DNA of 64,000 bases. It comes from Hofstenia miamia (lineage: Eukaryota; Xenacoelomorpha; Acoela). Below are positions 1-13,047 of the stretch, piece by piece. The DNA is taken from contig SCFE01000035.1 in NCBI GenBank assembly GCA_004352715.1, positions 1,175,573 through 1,239,572 of the forward strand, written 5' to 3'. A program made the translations under genes and the position numbers. Below the pieces are notes generated by a model that had not been told where the DNA came from, searched no databases, and worked only from the letters and a program-made list of their open reading frames with translations. Positions within the stretch are counted from its first letter, which is position 1; each line of letters begins with the position of its first letter.

Positions 1-830
1 ATTGAAACTTGTAAAGCTAATTCATAACTGAATTCTTGCAGCATCCAATTAGATATATAATTCCCTAAATAATTCGGATCTGTGTTTTCCGGGTAATTAA
101 TGAATATAATTAAGAAAGTTTCATATTCACTGATCTTCATAGGTTTAACATCTGAGTGATATGGAAGACAATTCAATTCAATTCAGACAAAGTCTCATCG
201 CTAACTGCTATAAATATTAGCTTTTCATTTATTTTACATGCTAGAGTTTCAGCATTCATTTCGTCTAAATCACTGCTAACATTAAGATTTATATTACGAT
301 AACAAGAGGTATGTCACACAACTGTTTGATAGATTTACAGCACGCCCTCGATTTAGTAGATTCCACGTCAGATAAGTTATCTAGATACTTTTGGTTGAAT
401 CTCTAATTTGGCGGCATAGTTTATCACAGAATCCTTGGAGAAGTTTCTGTTGTATAAAGGCCGTTAGTATTTTTCAATCAACTGGTAAATATATAGAGAT
501 ATGCAGTGTTTGTGCCTTGAGTAAACCTTTATCCTGCATTCAAATGATGTAGGAAAACGGCTTCCAATGATGAAGAAAGAAGTATGAATCATTTTCTAGA
601 AAGTTCCAGGTGATAATACGAATACAACGTTTTCCATTCAACACTAGGTATTGATAAAGAGATTTCATTTACACTGAGGTATGTCGACATTCAGTTATGC
701 TTGGCGAAATGTGAAATGAAATCTAACATTAGTCGGATAAAATCTCCACTGATTAAAATCCAATGATTTGAAACAACTGGGACAATCTGATCGCACGATT
801 ATAAATTTTATTCTTTTATCATCATTAGAA
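1..830. other. AT-rich stretch without recognisable gene
   Basis: I see no convincing coding region, RNA gene or element end here. The only open frame above 60 codons (695-895, minus) has no recognisable motif and is probably chance. The right edge is where the duplicated block at 831 starts. Confidence 0.5.
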
Positions 831-2749
831 GAACTCCAAAATGGGTGGCAAATCACACAACATATGTAATCACTGGCGTCGCAGGGTTCTTGCATATTAA
901 TTACAACGCAAAGACTTGCTTGCTACTACGTGTAAAATTATTATCATTAATATCTGTTAATGATGGAATAAAGATGAAAGTGCTGCTCAGTTGAAAGAAT
1001 AAACATTGAATTCTTTAATGTAGAATAATTTAGAGGATAATTAGAAATGGACCGAGTGCTTGAATTACCGTCTTCTTCATTTCTAGTCAGTTATGCAATT
1101 TTTTTCAACCGCAGAGAATTAACCGTAACCACATAGTTTTAACGGGTTAACCGATTAACCGCCAATTATTTCGAAAAAAATATATTAGAAAAAGACATTG
1201 ACAAAACATACTCATATTTGCAGTTTCAGGCAGCAGGGAAATTCTGTTGTCTCTGAAAATGAGACCAAGACGAGAGAAGAGTCGTTCTGTAATGGCACTA
1301 TTTGCTGGTACCCCGAGGTTTTTTCGTGCTAGCTGTACAAGCCTCGGAAAAAGATCCTCATGATCTCCAATAATGGTCACAGGATATGCTTCATGCTTCT
1401 TTCACTCCTGCTCAAGTGTCATATTACTCCAAAACATTCACATAGTTAATTAATTGTGAGAAGGCTGCGGTTAATCGTTTAATTATTTTTATCCGGTTAA
1501 AGAATGTTTAGTCGATTAACCGGTTAATCGCACCCAGCCCTAACTGTAGTGTTTTTCTAACATCCCACACTGTACGGAATTTAACAAGCAACGTCCTTGG
1601 GTTGATACGTGTAGAATTGAATTTACAAATACAATACAACTCTACCATTTGCTTCTACTCCAATATGGCCAATCATCATCTCTACATGCTCCTTCTCCAA
1701 TAACAGTCGATCATTAGGAAATATCTCCTTCGATCCAGCCAATCCATTGTCAATAGATGACCGTCTCTTTCTATAGTCCCAAATTCTTGGTAGAGGTTTT
1801 CAGTTTCATTGCAAATCTTTTGCTCGACTGACTGACTGCAAATCATTTTCCATTTCTTCACATTCACTATCCTGAAGAGATAAGGAAGTACCACTGTTGA
1901 TAATTCTTCATAATGGCATATCTTCCACCATGATTTATGCATAATAGTAAATTGTTTCGGATTTCAAAGACGTATCTGTGAAGCTAATACATTTTCTTGT
2001 TCAGTGCATGTTTACAGTACAAACAATGCAACAGAATATAGGCTGTGTTTTAATGTTTCCATTGCAATATGAATTTCAGCGCTTGTGTTTAACATAGTAC
2101 AAGAAAAAGCGTACATACAATCGTCACGAGCCTGAATTTAATCGTACTTTAAAAATATGTGTATCAAATTTTTTCAGTTTCCAACTAATATTGCGCCAAA
2201 GCAACCCTGATATAATGCTGCAATCATCGAAGCATACAAAAGTTTCTATGATGCCCAGCTCAAACGCATAACTGCTACACAAGCGTAAAGAAGTAAATTT
2301 GAAATTAGTTTTGAGTCAGTTAAGATGTCTATTTACATGTAACTTATTTCATGGCATGCTTATTACGAATTTGATAACATATACATTCCTAGTGAGTAAA
2401 ATTAGGTTTATTTGCAGATTTGTCTCGATAAGGTTTAATCGTCAGCGATTATATGCGGTATTAATTTTACGTGGGAGACAATAAAATAATATTGTGATTT
2501 GGAAATTAAGCACAACCTACTTGTAATCCATTTGGCAATAACAAATGGGAAACACGATGTGTGTAAATTTGCATTGTGCATTTTCTCTCGCAGTTACGAT
2601 AAACTCATAACATAACGGAGTTTGCGGCAATTATTAAGAGCTACCATCTTTTCAGAGGCGGAAGAGGGGGCAGCTGCTCTTCCTCTGAAACTAACCTCTC
2701 TAAACAGTATAACTTAAACAGCAAAGTTCAAAGTAAGTTAATATACTGG
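831..2749. repeat. First copy of 1919-bp direct duplication (probable assembly artefact)
   Basis: The 1919 bases starting GAACTCCAAAATGGG recur at an offset of exactly 1920, with a single N (2750) between the copies. The only difference I noticed is position 2509 (A) against 4429 (T). A near-perfect tandem copy joined by one N is what a scaffolder leaves when two overlapping contigs are abutted and not merged. A real recent duplication is the alternative. Confidence 0.9.
1080..1550 (-). mobile_element. hAT-family transposon remnant (C-terminal dimerisation exon and terminus)
   Basis: The minus-strand frame at 1147-1380 contains GVPANSAITERLFSRLGLIF followed by RDNRISLLPET. This is the typical C-terminal hAT dimerisation block (SA..ERLFS..G.I....R..L.PE). 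The flank at about 1490-1545 reads, on the minus strand, AGGGCTGGGTGCGATTAACC and continues with further GGTTAATCG-type repeats, as hAT ends do. Similar GGTTAACCGATTAACCG repeats lie on the other side at 1140-1165. The rest of the transposase is missing, so this is a short deleted relic. Its second copy at 3000-3470 belongs to the duplicated block. Confidence 0.7.
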
Positions 2750-2750
2750 N

Positions 2751-4669
2751 GAACTCCAAAATGGGTGGCAAATCACACAACATATGTAATCACTGGCGTC
2801 GCAGGGTTCTTGCATATTAATTACAACGCAAAGACTTGCTTGCTACTACGTGTAAAATTATTATCATTAATATCTGTTAATGATGGAATAAAGATGAAAG
2901 TGCTGCTCAGTTGAAAGAATAAACATTGAATTCTTTAATGTAGAATAATTTAGAGGATAATTAGAAATGGACCGAGTGCTTGAATTACCGTCTTCTTCAT
3001 TTCTAGTCAGTTATGCAATTTTTTTCAACCGCAGAGAATTAACCGTAACCACATAGTTTTAACGGGTTAACCGATTAACCGCCAATTATTTCGAAAAAAA
3101 TATATTAGAAAAAGACATTGACAAAACATACTCATATTTGCAGTTTCAGGCAGCAGGGAAATTCTGTTGTCTCTGAAAATGAGACCAAGACGAGAGAAGA
3201 GTCGTTCTGTAATGGCACTATTTGCTGGTACCCCGAGGTTTTTTCGTGCTAGCTGTACAAGCCTCGGAAAAAGATCCTCATGATCTCCAATAATGGTCAC
3301 AGGATATGCTTCATGCTTCTTTCACTCCTGCTCAAGTGTCATATTACTCCAAAACATTCACATAGTTAATTAATTGTGAGAAGGCTGCGGTTAATCGTTT
3401 AATTATTTTTATCCGGTTAAAGAATGTTTAGTCGATTAACCGGTTAATCGCACCCAGCCCTAACTGTAGTGTTTTTCTAACATCCCACACTGTACGGAAT
3501 TTAACAAGCAACGTCCTTGGGTTGATACGTGTAGAATTGAATTTACAAATACAATACAACTCTACCATTTGCTTCTACTCCAATATGGCCAATCATCATC
3601 TCTACATGCTCCTTCTCCAATAACAGTCGATCATTAGGAAATATCTCCTTCGATCCAGCCAATCCATTGTCAATAGATGACCGTCTCTTTCTATAGTCCC
3701 AAATTCTTGGTAGAGGTTTTCAGTTTCATTGCAAATCTTTTGCTCGACTGACTGACTGCAAATCATTTTCCATTTCTTCACATTCACTATCCTGAAGAGA
3801 TAAGGAAGTACCACTGTTGATAATTCTTCATAATGGCATATCTTCCACCATGATTTATGCATAATAGTAAATTGTTTCGGATTTCAAAGACGTATCTGTG
3901 AAGCTAATACATTTTCTTGTTCAGTGCATGTTTACAGTACAAACAATGCAACAGAATATAGGCTGTGTTTTAATGTTTCCATTGCAATATGAATTTCAGC
4001 GCTTGTGTTTAACATAGTACAAGAAAAAGCGTACATACAATCGTCACGAGCCTGAATTTAATCGTACTTTAAAAATATGTGTATCAAATTTTTTCAGTTT
4101 CCAACTAATATTGCGCCAAAGCAACCCTGATATAATGCTGCAATCATCGAAGCATACAAAAGTTTCTATGATGCCCAGCTCAAACGCATAACTGCTACAC
4201 AAGCGTAAAGAAGTAAATTTGAAATTAGTTTTGAGTCAGTTAAGATGTCTATTTACATGTAACTTATTTCATGGCATGCTTATTACGAATTTGATAACAT
4301 ATACATTCCTAGTGAGTAAAATTAGGTTTATTTGCAGATTTGTCTCGATAAGGTTTAATCGTCAGCGATTATATGCGGTATTAATTTTACGTGGGAGACA
4401 ATAAAATAATATTGTGATTTGGAAATTATGCACAACCTACTTGTAATCCATTTGGCAATAACAAATGGGAAACACGATGTGTGTAAATTTGCATTGTGCA
4501 TTTTCTCTCGCAGTTACGATAAACTCATAACATAACGGAGTTTGCGGCAATTATTAAGAGCTACCATCTTTTCAGAGGCGGAAGAGGGGGCAGCTGCTCT
4601 TCCTCTGAAACTAACCTCTCTAAACAGTATAACTTAAACAGCAAAGTTCAAAGTAAGTTAATATACTGG
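2751..4669. repeat. Second copy of 1919-bp direct duplication
   Basis: This repeats 831-2749 base for base apart from one substitution at 4429. It contains the second copy of the hAT relic (dimerisation frame 3067-3300, minus). Unique sequence resumes at 4670. If the copies are one locus, 2750-4669 should be collapsed and later coordinates shift by 1920. Confidence 0.9.
3000..3470 (-). mobile_element. hAT-family remnant, second copy inside duplicated block
   Basis: It is identical to the relic at 1080-1550, with the ERLFS-type dimerisation frame at 3067-3300 on the minus strand and the AACCGGTTAATCG terminal repeats near 3440. It is probably not an independent insertion but part of the assembly duplication. 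Confidence 0.65.
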
Positions 4670-7090
4670 CCGGCAATATATATAACTTGCCCCACCTAAC
4701 CAAAATTCGTTCCGCCGCCCTGCATCTTCCCAGTTGCATAAGGTAACACAAGGTTACTCCTTAACGGTCAATTAGTATTAGTCCTTGATCAGATCTAGTT
4801 TTAGGGTTAGGGTATCACATAAATAAATTTTGTTCAGTTTTCGAATATGCATGCAAACTACTATAAAATTGGATGAAACAAAAGCTGCTATTTTCGTCTC
4901 CTTGTAGTGTGGCTGATTATCTCCACGACTCTAATTTATTATATTCTCTACATCTACAATGCCAGTAACCGGTGGAAACTAAGCAAATTTGTTAAAATTT
5001 TTATATTTATCAAATTTATAAGAAATGTAATAGTTTTTTATATTCGGTTACAATATATTACTATCCTTAAATTTAAACAGCCTAGGGATGTTTTGAAAAA
5101 TTTTTATGATCATATAAAATTTTTAAACGCTTATAGCTCCAAAACTATTAAAGCTATGCTTAATCGGTCTCGCGACCTCTGACTTTGCGCACGGCACGCC
5201 TTAATGGGTTTGGAATATCTTTGCACATATCAGGAAACAATCAAAGTTCATTATTGCTTCAATGGGCTCAAAACCTTCTAAATACATTAACACTAGGTAT
5301 GAAGAGACTTAAATCTCTCAAAATTTTGAAATTTTCTAAGAAAACTTCTTATTCTATCCCACATTCTCTGCCACAGCAATAAGCTATAATAGAAGTTTTC
5401 AACCTTGCACTAAAATATGTTCTCCAATAGACCTATCCATGCCCCAAGATTTTCAAATTTAGAAATAGCTTGGAGAAAATTCTTTGTAAATGTGGAAAAA
5501 CAGTTTGTCCTTTAAAAACGACGCCAGGCTGCTTAAGGTTAAAAATTTTTTATCTCTGCATGTAACATTAAAATTGTTAAATATGCTAATTTGTCATAGC
5601 AGTAAATAATTGAACATAACAAACATGTTTAACAACATTTTCATCGCTCTTAGTTCCTAGAAACTATTTAGGTGTAAAACTGAAACGAAAATTCCGCAAA
5701 ATCCAATTTAAAACTGAAACTGAAATTGTACGTATTTTAATTTAGTTGAACACACTACATATATCGATTTTTATATGATATTTTAAATTCCTTCTTTAGA
5801 TTTTAAGCAAAAATTTTAGACGCTTAGCATAAAAATCTAATGTTAATTTGCAGAATATTTTTAGTACATGAGATGCCTGTGAGGCGCCCCCCAAGCCTAT
5901 ATTCAAACAAAAAGAAACACCAACGTGATATTCTAATAGCTGCTCATCCATTGTCAGGCTATGATGAAAAATATAAGACTGCTTATGCTTGAAAAAAAGT
6001 TTTTCTTATATCACGAATTGGATTGCGTTTAGTGTTATCATTTCATTTACCTCAATCTTCATCATGTTAACCCAAATAAAGGAATCAGTCCCACTAAATT
6101 TTAAAGCGCATACAAGTTTGTATAATGAAGGCAGTCCTCTAGGATTTCATTAATATCATTATAGAATCAAATGGCTTCACAAGTTGTACATAATTTGGTG
6201 CATTAGGAATAGTATGAAAATTGTTTCGAGATGGTTCTCTGCCCAATGGATTATTTCTTTTATTGGAAATTGAAATCCAAAATCTGCTAGGTAAACCAAA
6301 TTTCACTTCATCTTCTTAATCACTAGAAGAAATTTGAAGATTAAAAAGTCACTCACTGTTAGTAGCATGGAGTGCCGAGACCCCATTTCAATGGAACACC
6401 CTGAACTTCTCGTAACGCATATGATGATTTGTCATGTGGGGATGTAGAAATATTATTAGACGCCATCAAGCGATAAAATATTTTGACAAAATGAAATTGA
6501 GCAAATTAATTTTTTTAGTGGATTTTTACTTTTTAATTGATGTACGTGATGACAAGTTTCAGTTAATAGATTTATGACACGTTTATTGTAACAATGTTTA
6601 AATGTGCATCAATGCTTTATTTTGCAAAATTAAAAAATTTCATCTATATTTTAGGCTTCATTGTGATTTTCAATGTTATCTAGCTTCTTACTTCTCATTT
6701 TAAATTCAAATTCCTCGAGTCATTAGTATGCAATCGCTCTTACGCAGGTTGCCTTCTTGCCAAAGAAACTAAAATTACAAAAATCATAGCATACAAAAAC
6801 TAAAAGGTTTCATAAATACGTGTATTTTTGGGTACAAGTTAAATAAATAGTAATAAAACATGTTCATGAAATCATAGCATTAACTTTTTTTATGCATGAC
6901 ATTAACGTAACAAACTAGCAAACCATCCTAAAACTAGAGTTTGAAGAGGATTTCCAGGCCTATTGATGTTTTTTTAAGAATATAAATATAGAAAGTTATG
7001 ATCGTTCCCATAATGTACAGACAAAAAGTACTTTAAAAAGTGGAAAAGACAATATGATTTGTGCTCAAAATCCTATTCTAGTTCTTCTTG
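4670..7090. other. AT-rich non-coding stretch with decayed repeats
   Basis: No gene is recognisable. The frames at 4907-5182 and 5185-5382 carry no family motif. A short repeat at about 5165-5205 (GACTTTGCGCACGGCAC) recurs in reverse orientation near 23345-23385. The preceding 5100-5160 resembles 10865-10915. An isolated CAGGGTGTTCC-type transposon end is present on the minus strand near 6395-6410. Confidence 0.5.
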
Positions 7091-7099
7091 GGTAAAAGA

Positions 7100-7850
7100 A
7101 TTACCGTTAACTCGTCTAAAATTTTTAGACTCTTCTTACTCCCATTTAGATGAAAAATCCCCTATACGCTATATATCTTGATTCCATCTTTGTAAATGTT
7201 ATATCTAGCTATCTTTTTGATCGTGAGCACTCTGTAAGATTCAAAGTACTCTATTCCAAACTTTCTGTTTCACTTCTGGTGGGCAGACTGCATGTTGTGT
7301 GGTGATCATTCCCGCGTATTCTCTTCATCTTCCATAATTAGTCAAAATTCTTGTTTATCTGAAATAGATTGGTGATCCTTGAAATCTATTCCATTAAAAT
7401 TACTCTAAAACTGAAGCACTTCCTTCAACCAAACCATATAATAGAAATCCTAACATTCTTCTTGACAATACTCTAGTTGAGATTAAAACTAATGTAAGTG
7501 ATCTTGGCATTCTAAATTCTAGCTCACACATCTTCTAATAATAAGAAATTCACGAGTACTTTCAATCAAATTTTTCAAATCTTTACACAAAATGAATTCT
7601 CTTTAAATCACATTCTCAATGTTGGTCTCTTAATCGAGCTTCCAACATCCCTTTATCTAAAATCTATTGACTTCATATTTCTCAATCTGCTCATGGGACG
7701 CTACGACTTCGATATCATTCACTATCAAAATTCACTTTCAAAATGTGTGGCAAAAGCTCACTCTCTAATCTTCCACTTCTTCATCCCAAAAAATTTATTT
7801 CCTTACCGATTTATATTATCGTATAATTTCTCCTGTGAATTTTACACACA
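7100..7850 (+). mobile_element. Decayed LINE, C-terminal reverse-transcriptase region
   Basis: Translated plus-strand fragments in shifting frames look like the end of a non-LTR reverse transcriptase, for example VSDLGILNS near 7497-7525, a common motif after the catalytic palm. C+T-rich coding and many stops suggest an old copy. It runs straight into the 248-bp tandem array, whose first unit appears to be the 3' end of this element. The assignment rests on short motifs only. Confidence 0.4.
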
Positions 7851-10080
7851 AAACATCTCGAGATAAATCTATGATCTCATACTTTTTATTCCAAGTACAG
7901 CTCCTATTATAATTAGACAACTATATAAATATGGAATATCCTTTATGTACGACCTTTCCTTTCTTAAATGTCTTACATCCAACTAAATAATTCTATTTTG
8001 TAATGTATTATTTTTTGTTATATCTACGTTGAATGGTAAAATTTTAAAGCTTTTCAATGTATATGACCTCATTGCACGACAAATAAAATTTTACACACAA
8101 AACATCTCGAGATAAATCTATGATCTCATACTTTTTATTCCAAGTACAGCTCCTATTATAATTAGACAACTATATAAATATGGAATATCCTTTATGTACG
8201 ACCTTTCCTTTCTTACATACATTCATCCAACTAAATAATTCTATTTTGTAATGTATTATTTTTTGTTATATCTACGTTGAATGGTAAAATTTTAAAGCTT
8301 TTCAATGTATATGACCTCATTGCACGACAAATAAAATTTTACACACAAAACATCTCGAGATAAATCTATGATCTCATACTTTTTATTCCAAGTACAGCTC
8401 CTATTATAATTAGACAACTATATAAATATGGAATATCCTTTATGTACGACCTTTCCTTTCTTACATACATTCATCCAACTAAATAATTCTATTTTGTAAT
8501 GTATTATTTTTTGTTATATCTACGTTGAATGGTAAAATTTTAAAGCTTTTCAATGTATATGACCTCATTGCACGACAAATAAAATTTTACACACAAAACA
8601 TCTCGAGATAAATCTATGATCTCATACTTTTTATTCCAAGTACAGCTCCTATTATAATTAGACAACTATATAAATATGGAATATCCTTTATGTACGACCT
8701 TTCCTTTCTTACATACATTCATCCAACTAAATAATTCTATTTTGTAATGTATTATTTTTTGTTATATCTACGTTGAATGGTAAAATTTTAAAGCTTTTCA
8801 ATGTATATGACCTCATTGCACGACAAATAAAATTTTACACACAAAACATCTCGAGATAAATCTATGATCTCATACTTTTTATTCCAAGTACAGCTCCTAT
8901 TATAATTAGACAACTATATAAATATGGAATATCCTTTATGTACGACCTTTCCTTTCTTACATACATTCATCCAACTAAATAATTCTATTTTGTAATGTAT
9001 TATTTTTTGTTATATCTACGTTGAATGGTAAAATTTTAAAGCTTTTCAATGTATATGACCTCATTGCACGACAAATAAAATTTTACACACAAAACATCTC
9101 GAGATAAATCTATGATCTCATACTTTTTATTCCAAGTACAGCTCCTATTATAATTAGACAACTATATAAATATGGAATATCCTTTATGTACGACCTTTCC
9201 TTTCTTACATACATTCATCCAACTAAATAATTCTATTTTGTAATGTATTATTTTTTGTTATATCTACGTTGAATGGTAAAATTTTAAAGCTTTTCAATGT
9301 ATATGACCTCATTGCACGACAAATAAAATTTTACACACAAAACATCTCGAGATAAATCTATGATCTCATACTTTTTATTCCAAGTACAGCTCCTATTATA
9401 ATTAGACAACTATATAAATATGGAATATCCTTTATGTACGACCTTTCCTTTCTTACATACATTCATCCAACTAAATAATTCTATTTTGTAATGTATTATT
9501 TTTTGTTATATCTACGTTGAATGGTAAAATTTTAAAGCTTTTCAATGTATATGACCTCATTGCACGACAAATAAAATTTTACACACAAAACATCTCGAGA
9601 TAAATCTATGATCTCATACTTTTTATTCCAAGTACAGCTCCTATTATAATTAGACAACTATATAAATATGGAATATCCTTTATGTACGACCTTTCCTTTC
9701 TTACATACATTCATCCAACTAAATAATTCTATTTTGTAATGTATTATTTTTTGTTATATCTACGTTGAATGGTAAAATTTTAAAGCTTTTCAATGTATAT
9801 GACCTCATTGCACGACAAATAAAATTTTACACACAAAACATCTCGAGATAAATCTATGATCTCATACTTTTTATTCCAAGTACAGCTCCTATTATAATTA
9901 GACAACTATATAAATATGGAATATCCTTTATGTACGACCTTTCCTTTCTTACAGACATACATCCAACTAAATAATTCTATTTTGTAATGTATTATTTTTT
10001 GTTATATCTACGTTGAATGGTAAAATTTTAAAGCTTTTCAATGTATATGACCTCATTGCACGACAAATAAAATTTTACAC
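7845..10080. repeat. Tandem array of nine ~248-bp units
   Basis: The string AACATCTCGA starts at 7852, 8101, 8349, 8597, 8845, 9093, 9341, 9589 and 9837, giving nine units with a period of 248 (249 for the first). Internal units look identical by eye. The first differs around CTTAAATGTCTTACATCC and the last around ACAGACATACATCC, so divergence sits at the edges, as expected for unequal exchange. Each unit contains CTCGAG. The first unit is continuous with the upstream LINE remnant, so the array seems to come from a LINE 3' end. Confidence 0.95.
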
Positions 10081-10241
10081 AGTCACTGCAATTGAGTTGG
10101 CTATGTCTGATATTGTGTTTCATTGTTTCTCCTATACTATTTACTACTAAATATATTTCCCAGCACAACAAGAAAAAATCGTTATTCGAAATTTGCTTGA
10201 ACACTATTGAATTATATTGGTTAAAGAATCCGCAGGCGTCG

Positions 10242-10363
10242 CAAAGATTTGCCCAAGGGTTGCAAACAATTTTTCATCAAGCTGCTGGCAAAAGTAAAAA
10301 TAGCGTGATTTTCTTTTGTAATAATGAAGATTTGCAGACGATGATTTGTAGACATCTGTTGAT
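10242..10363 (+). repeat. Repeat block A, copy 1
   Basis: These 122 bp match 13048-13169 with about four substitutions. Both copies keep an open plus-strand frame containing RFAQGLQTIFHQAAGKS and EDLQTMICRHLLI. I do not recognise the family. A loose resemblance to a dynein heavy-chain AAA segment is too weak to call. Here block A is followed directly by block B; elsewhere the two lie 4 kb apart. Confidence 0.8.
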
Positions 10364-10364
10364 C

Positions 10365-10633
10365 TACTGTAAAATACTTTACTTTTGCTCTGAAAATCGA
10401 TTGTGAACAGTGGTCTTTATATATGTTCAGAAAACCACCTTCTTGCTTTTAATTATAAAGTATCTGTATAAAATTCAAGATAATCAACGCGTAGCAATAA
10501 ACAACTACCTTTGGGGGAAAGCAGCATCGACCATACGCATAGAGCACCGACTGATTCCAACAGACGTAGGAACTCTGTTTCTTCATATTTTATTCTAATC
10601 GTTGAAGCAAAACCAGTTGTAAGGATAGTCAAT
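10365..10633. repeat. Repeat block B, copy 1
   Basis: These 269 bp recur at 17298-17566 with the same length and about 97-98% identity by eye. Both strands are open over much of it (plus 10410-10598, minus 10453-10656), with no recognised protein motif. It probably belongs to a dispersed, unclassified element. Confidence 0.85.
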
Positions 10634-10639
10634 AAACAA

Positions 10640-11140
10640 AAATAACAATTAATCAATTACTCTCATTCCATTATTTTTATAAAAGTTAAATATATAATGC
10701 ATATTTAAATATATCAATTTATCACGATTAGGAACATTTATTTCCGAAGTTATAAAATGGTAATCATCATAAACATTGTTGTTCATCCCAATAGAAACAT
10801 CGACTAAAAAATATATATTTGGCTTATTTAACTTAAGACTGCCCGGCGATCTTTGAAAAGTTCGGATGATCATATAAAAAATTTTAACCGCTTATTTCTC
10901 AGTTACTACTAACGATATATTCTATCTGAAACCACCACGTGATGGAGGAAATTCTCCTCTTTATCTTTCACTCTGCATCCGCGAACCGGCTTTGACCCGT
11001 TGAGGCCCGCGATCAATATCATTACTTAAAGAATATAGCATTAAACTGTTTAGTTTACACTACGAAACCTTGAAAGCATTAATATTATTCTGCACAATAT
11101 ACACTGTTTGTGAAATTTCGATAAAAGTATTATCTACAAA
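10640..11140. other. Non-coding stretch between repeat B and the Penelope-like remnant
   Basis: I see no gene. The segment 10860-11020 contains a less AT-rich patch (CCGCGAACCGGCTTTGACCC) and resembles 5100-5200, so it is probably another copy of a dispersed repeat. Confidence 0.4.
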
Positions 11141-11144
11141 GAAA

Positions 11145-11695
11145 TGATGTTACAATGGTGGGAAATTGCCTTGGACCAACACTAGCAAATATTTATCTGT
11201 CGCAATTTGAACAAAAATGAATATTGTTAAAGTAATGAGTAAATTTCATTACTATATCCGATATGTTGACGATTTACTGGTTATATGAGAATATAATGTT
11301 AAAGACTTACTTACTTCTTTGAATTGTTGAAATTCTGCAATTGAATTTATTATTGAGGAAGACAAAAACAAAAGACTGTTATTCCTGAATATTAATATTG
11401 AAAGAAAAAGAAAAAAATTGTCATTTTACAAAAAACCAACTGATGCAAAACTAGTAATTAAGTACCATTCAAACGGACCTTTTACATAAATAAATTCCAT
11501 TATCAAAGGTCTGATTCATCGACAATTTATGATTGATCATAAGTACGATCAATTTCATAAATCAGTCATACAGATTAAAGATAAGTTAAGGCATGATGAA
11601 CATCCAATATATGTAGTTAATAGAATTATAAAAGAAAAACTAGAAGAGTTACTACAAAGTAACGTTTATAAAAACAGTGACTACTTATACAATTA
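11145..11695 (+). mobile_element. Penelope-like retroelement, reverse-transcriptase remnant
   Basis: Plus-strand fragments match the order of Penelope-like RT motifs. NCLGPTLANIYLSQFE occurs near 11165-11215, RYVDDLLV near 11258-11284, then LLFLNINIERKRKK and SFYKKPTDAKLVI around 11378-11460. YVDD with a following FL.I.I.R....F.YRKPT block is typical of this class rather than of LINEs. Stops and frameshifts show it is dead. No GIY-YIG endonuclease is seen. It is 5'- and 3'-truncated. Confidence 0.75.
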
Positions 11696-11699
11696 AATA

Positions 11700-13047
11700 T
11701 TTAATATTAAGTATCGATGCATACAATCAATCAAATTACAATAAGATCTGAACAGAATTACTCCATTATATTAAAAAATATGATTTATACTTTAAACCAA
11801 TAAACTAAGACATCTAAAGACAAAAGACCGAAACCAAGGTTGAAAATCTTGACAAAAACTATTTTTCTACTAAATTTAACTACATAAATTTTGGTCACAC
11901 TAAAATATATATACAGAATTTACTAAGACAATTTTTAAACTAGGGCATTTCAATTTTTTTACTATGTGAGATTGTATTTTAGCATATGATATTAACAGTA
12001 TCTTAGTTGCTGTTCTTAGTAACAGCAGTTTGCCGTCCTTAGCATGTGCTGTTTGTATCTCATATAATGATTAAATATCATCTCATTCAAATAACAACTA
12101 AAATTGAATGTGAAATTCTTTTTCAGTGAAAAAAAACAGTTATCATTTGTAAAATTTTAAATACAGACTAAACTATTTGAATATTGTATTTTGTTTTTCT
12201 TTTCTAATTTTGTGATGCAAATACTAACTAGATTGGTACTACTTAATTGTTTTGACGATGTTGAATTTTAGAAGGGCTTAATAATTAATTCTTTAATGTC
12301 AGAATTGCCACCTTTAGCAAAGCGGCGTTGATTTTAATGTTTGAAAAATGACAATGCATAAATCACACGTTTATGATGAAAAATGAGTACTGTAATATTA
12401 TTGTTACATTAAAATATCAGTTTAAACAATTATTTTTTCATATTGTTTTGTCCAAAGACACTAGTTTTGATATGTTATATATTTCAACATTGTTTACTAT
12501 AAAATTTTAGAAGTAAAGATCTATCTACACCAATTTTCAAAAAGAATTAATTCACAAGAAAACAGATGTTATGATATCTAAATCATAAATGACGAATACA
12601 TTTTTTAAATAGACGTATTTTAGCAAATTTTATGACAAATCAGTAAAACAAAAAATCTTATTTATTACACACTAACTTTTTGCAATTGTTGACTGTTTTA
12701 ATTTATAAAATAACAAAATAGTAAATACCCAAACTTTAATCTTAAAGGACAATAAATTGGCCTAATTGCTAATGTTGCAATTTCCCTATACACCCAATTA
12801 AAAAGCACTCTTTTGGCGATGGTGCAAAAAAATCCTGACTGCCAAAGTTGATAACCTCATGTTCTTGCAAAATTAAATTTTTATCCATCTTAGTAAAATT
12901 ATAACGTGATATTTTAAAATATGTCTTTAGACACATTTTAAAACATATTATTTTTTGTGCTTTACTTTAGTTTCGCATTGTGAATTTTCAAAAATATGTA
13001 AAGACATAGTTGATATGGTAAAACAGCTAAATATTCAATATAACAAA
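11700..13047. other. AT-rich stretch without recognisable gene
   Basis: Very AT-rich sequence with no supported coding region, RNA gene or element end. The frame 12955-13296 owes its length to the block A repeat inside it. Confidence 0.5.

Noticed and set aside
4800-4815. TTAGGGTTAGGG as a possible telomeric repeat
   Set aside because: Only two units, no array; chance or a tiny interstitial trace.
7845-10080. CRISPR-like array
   Set aside because: The units are full 248-bp tandem copies with no unique spacers, and the window is eukaryotic.
10410-10656. Paired open frames on both strands in block B as genes
   Set aside because: They are shared with the repeat copy at 17298-17566, have no protein motif, and are best seen as repeat content.
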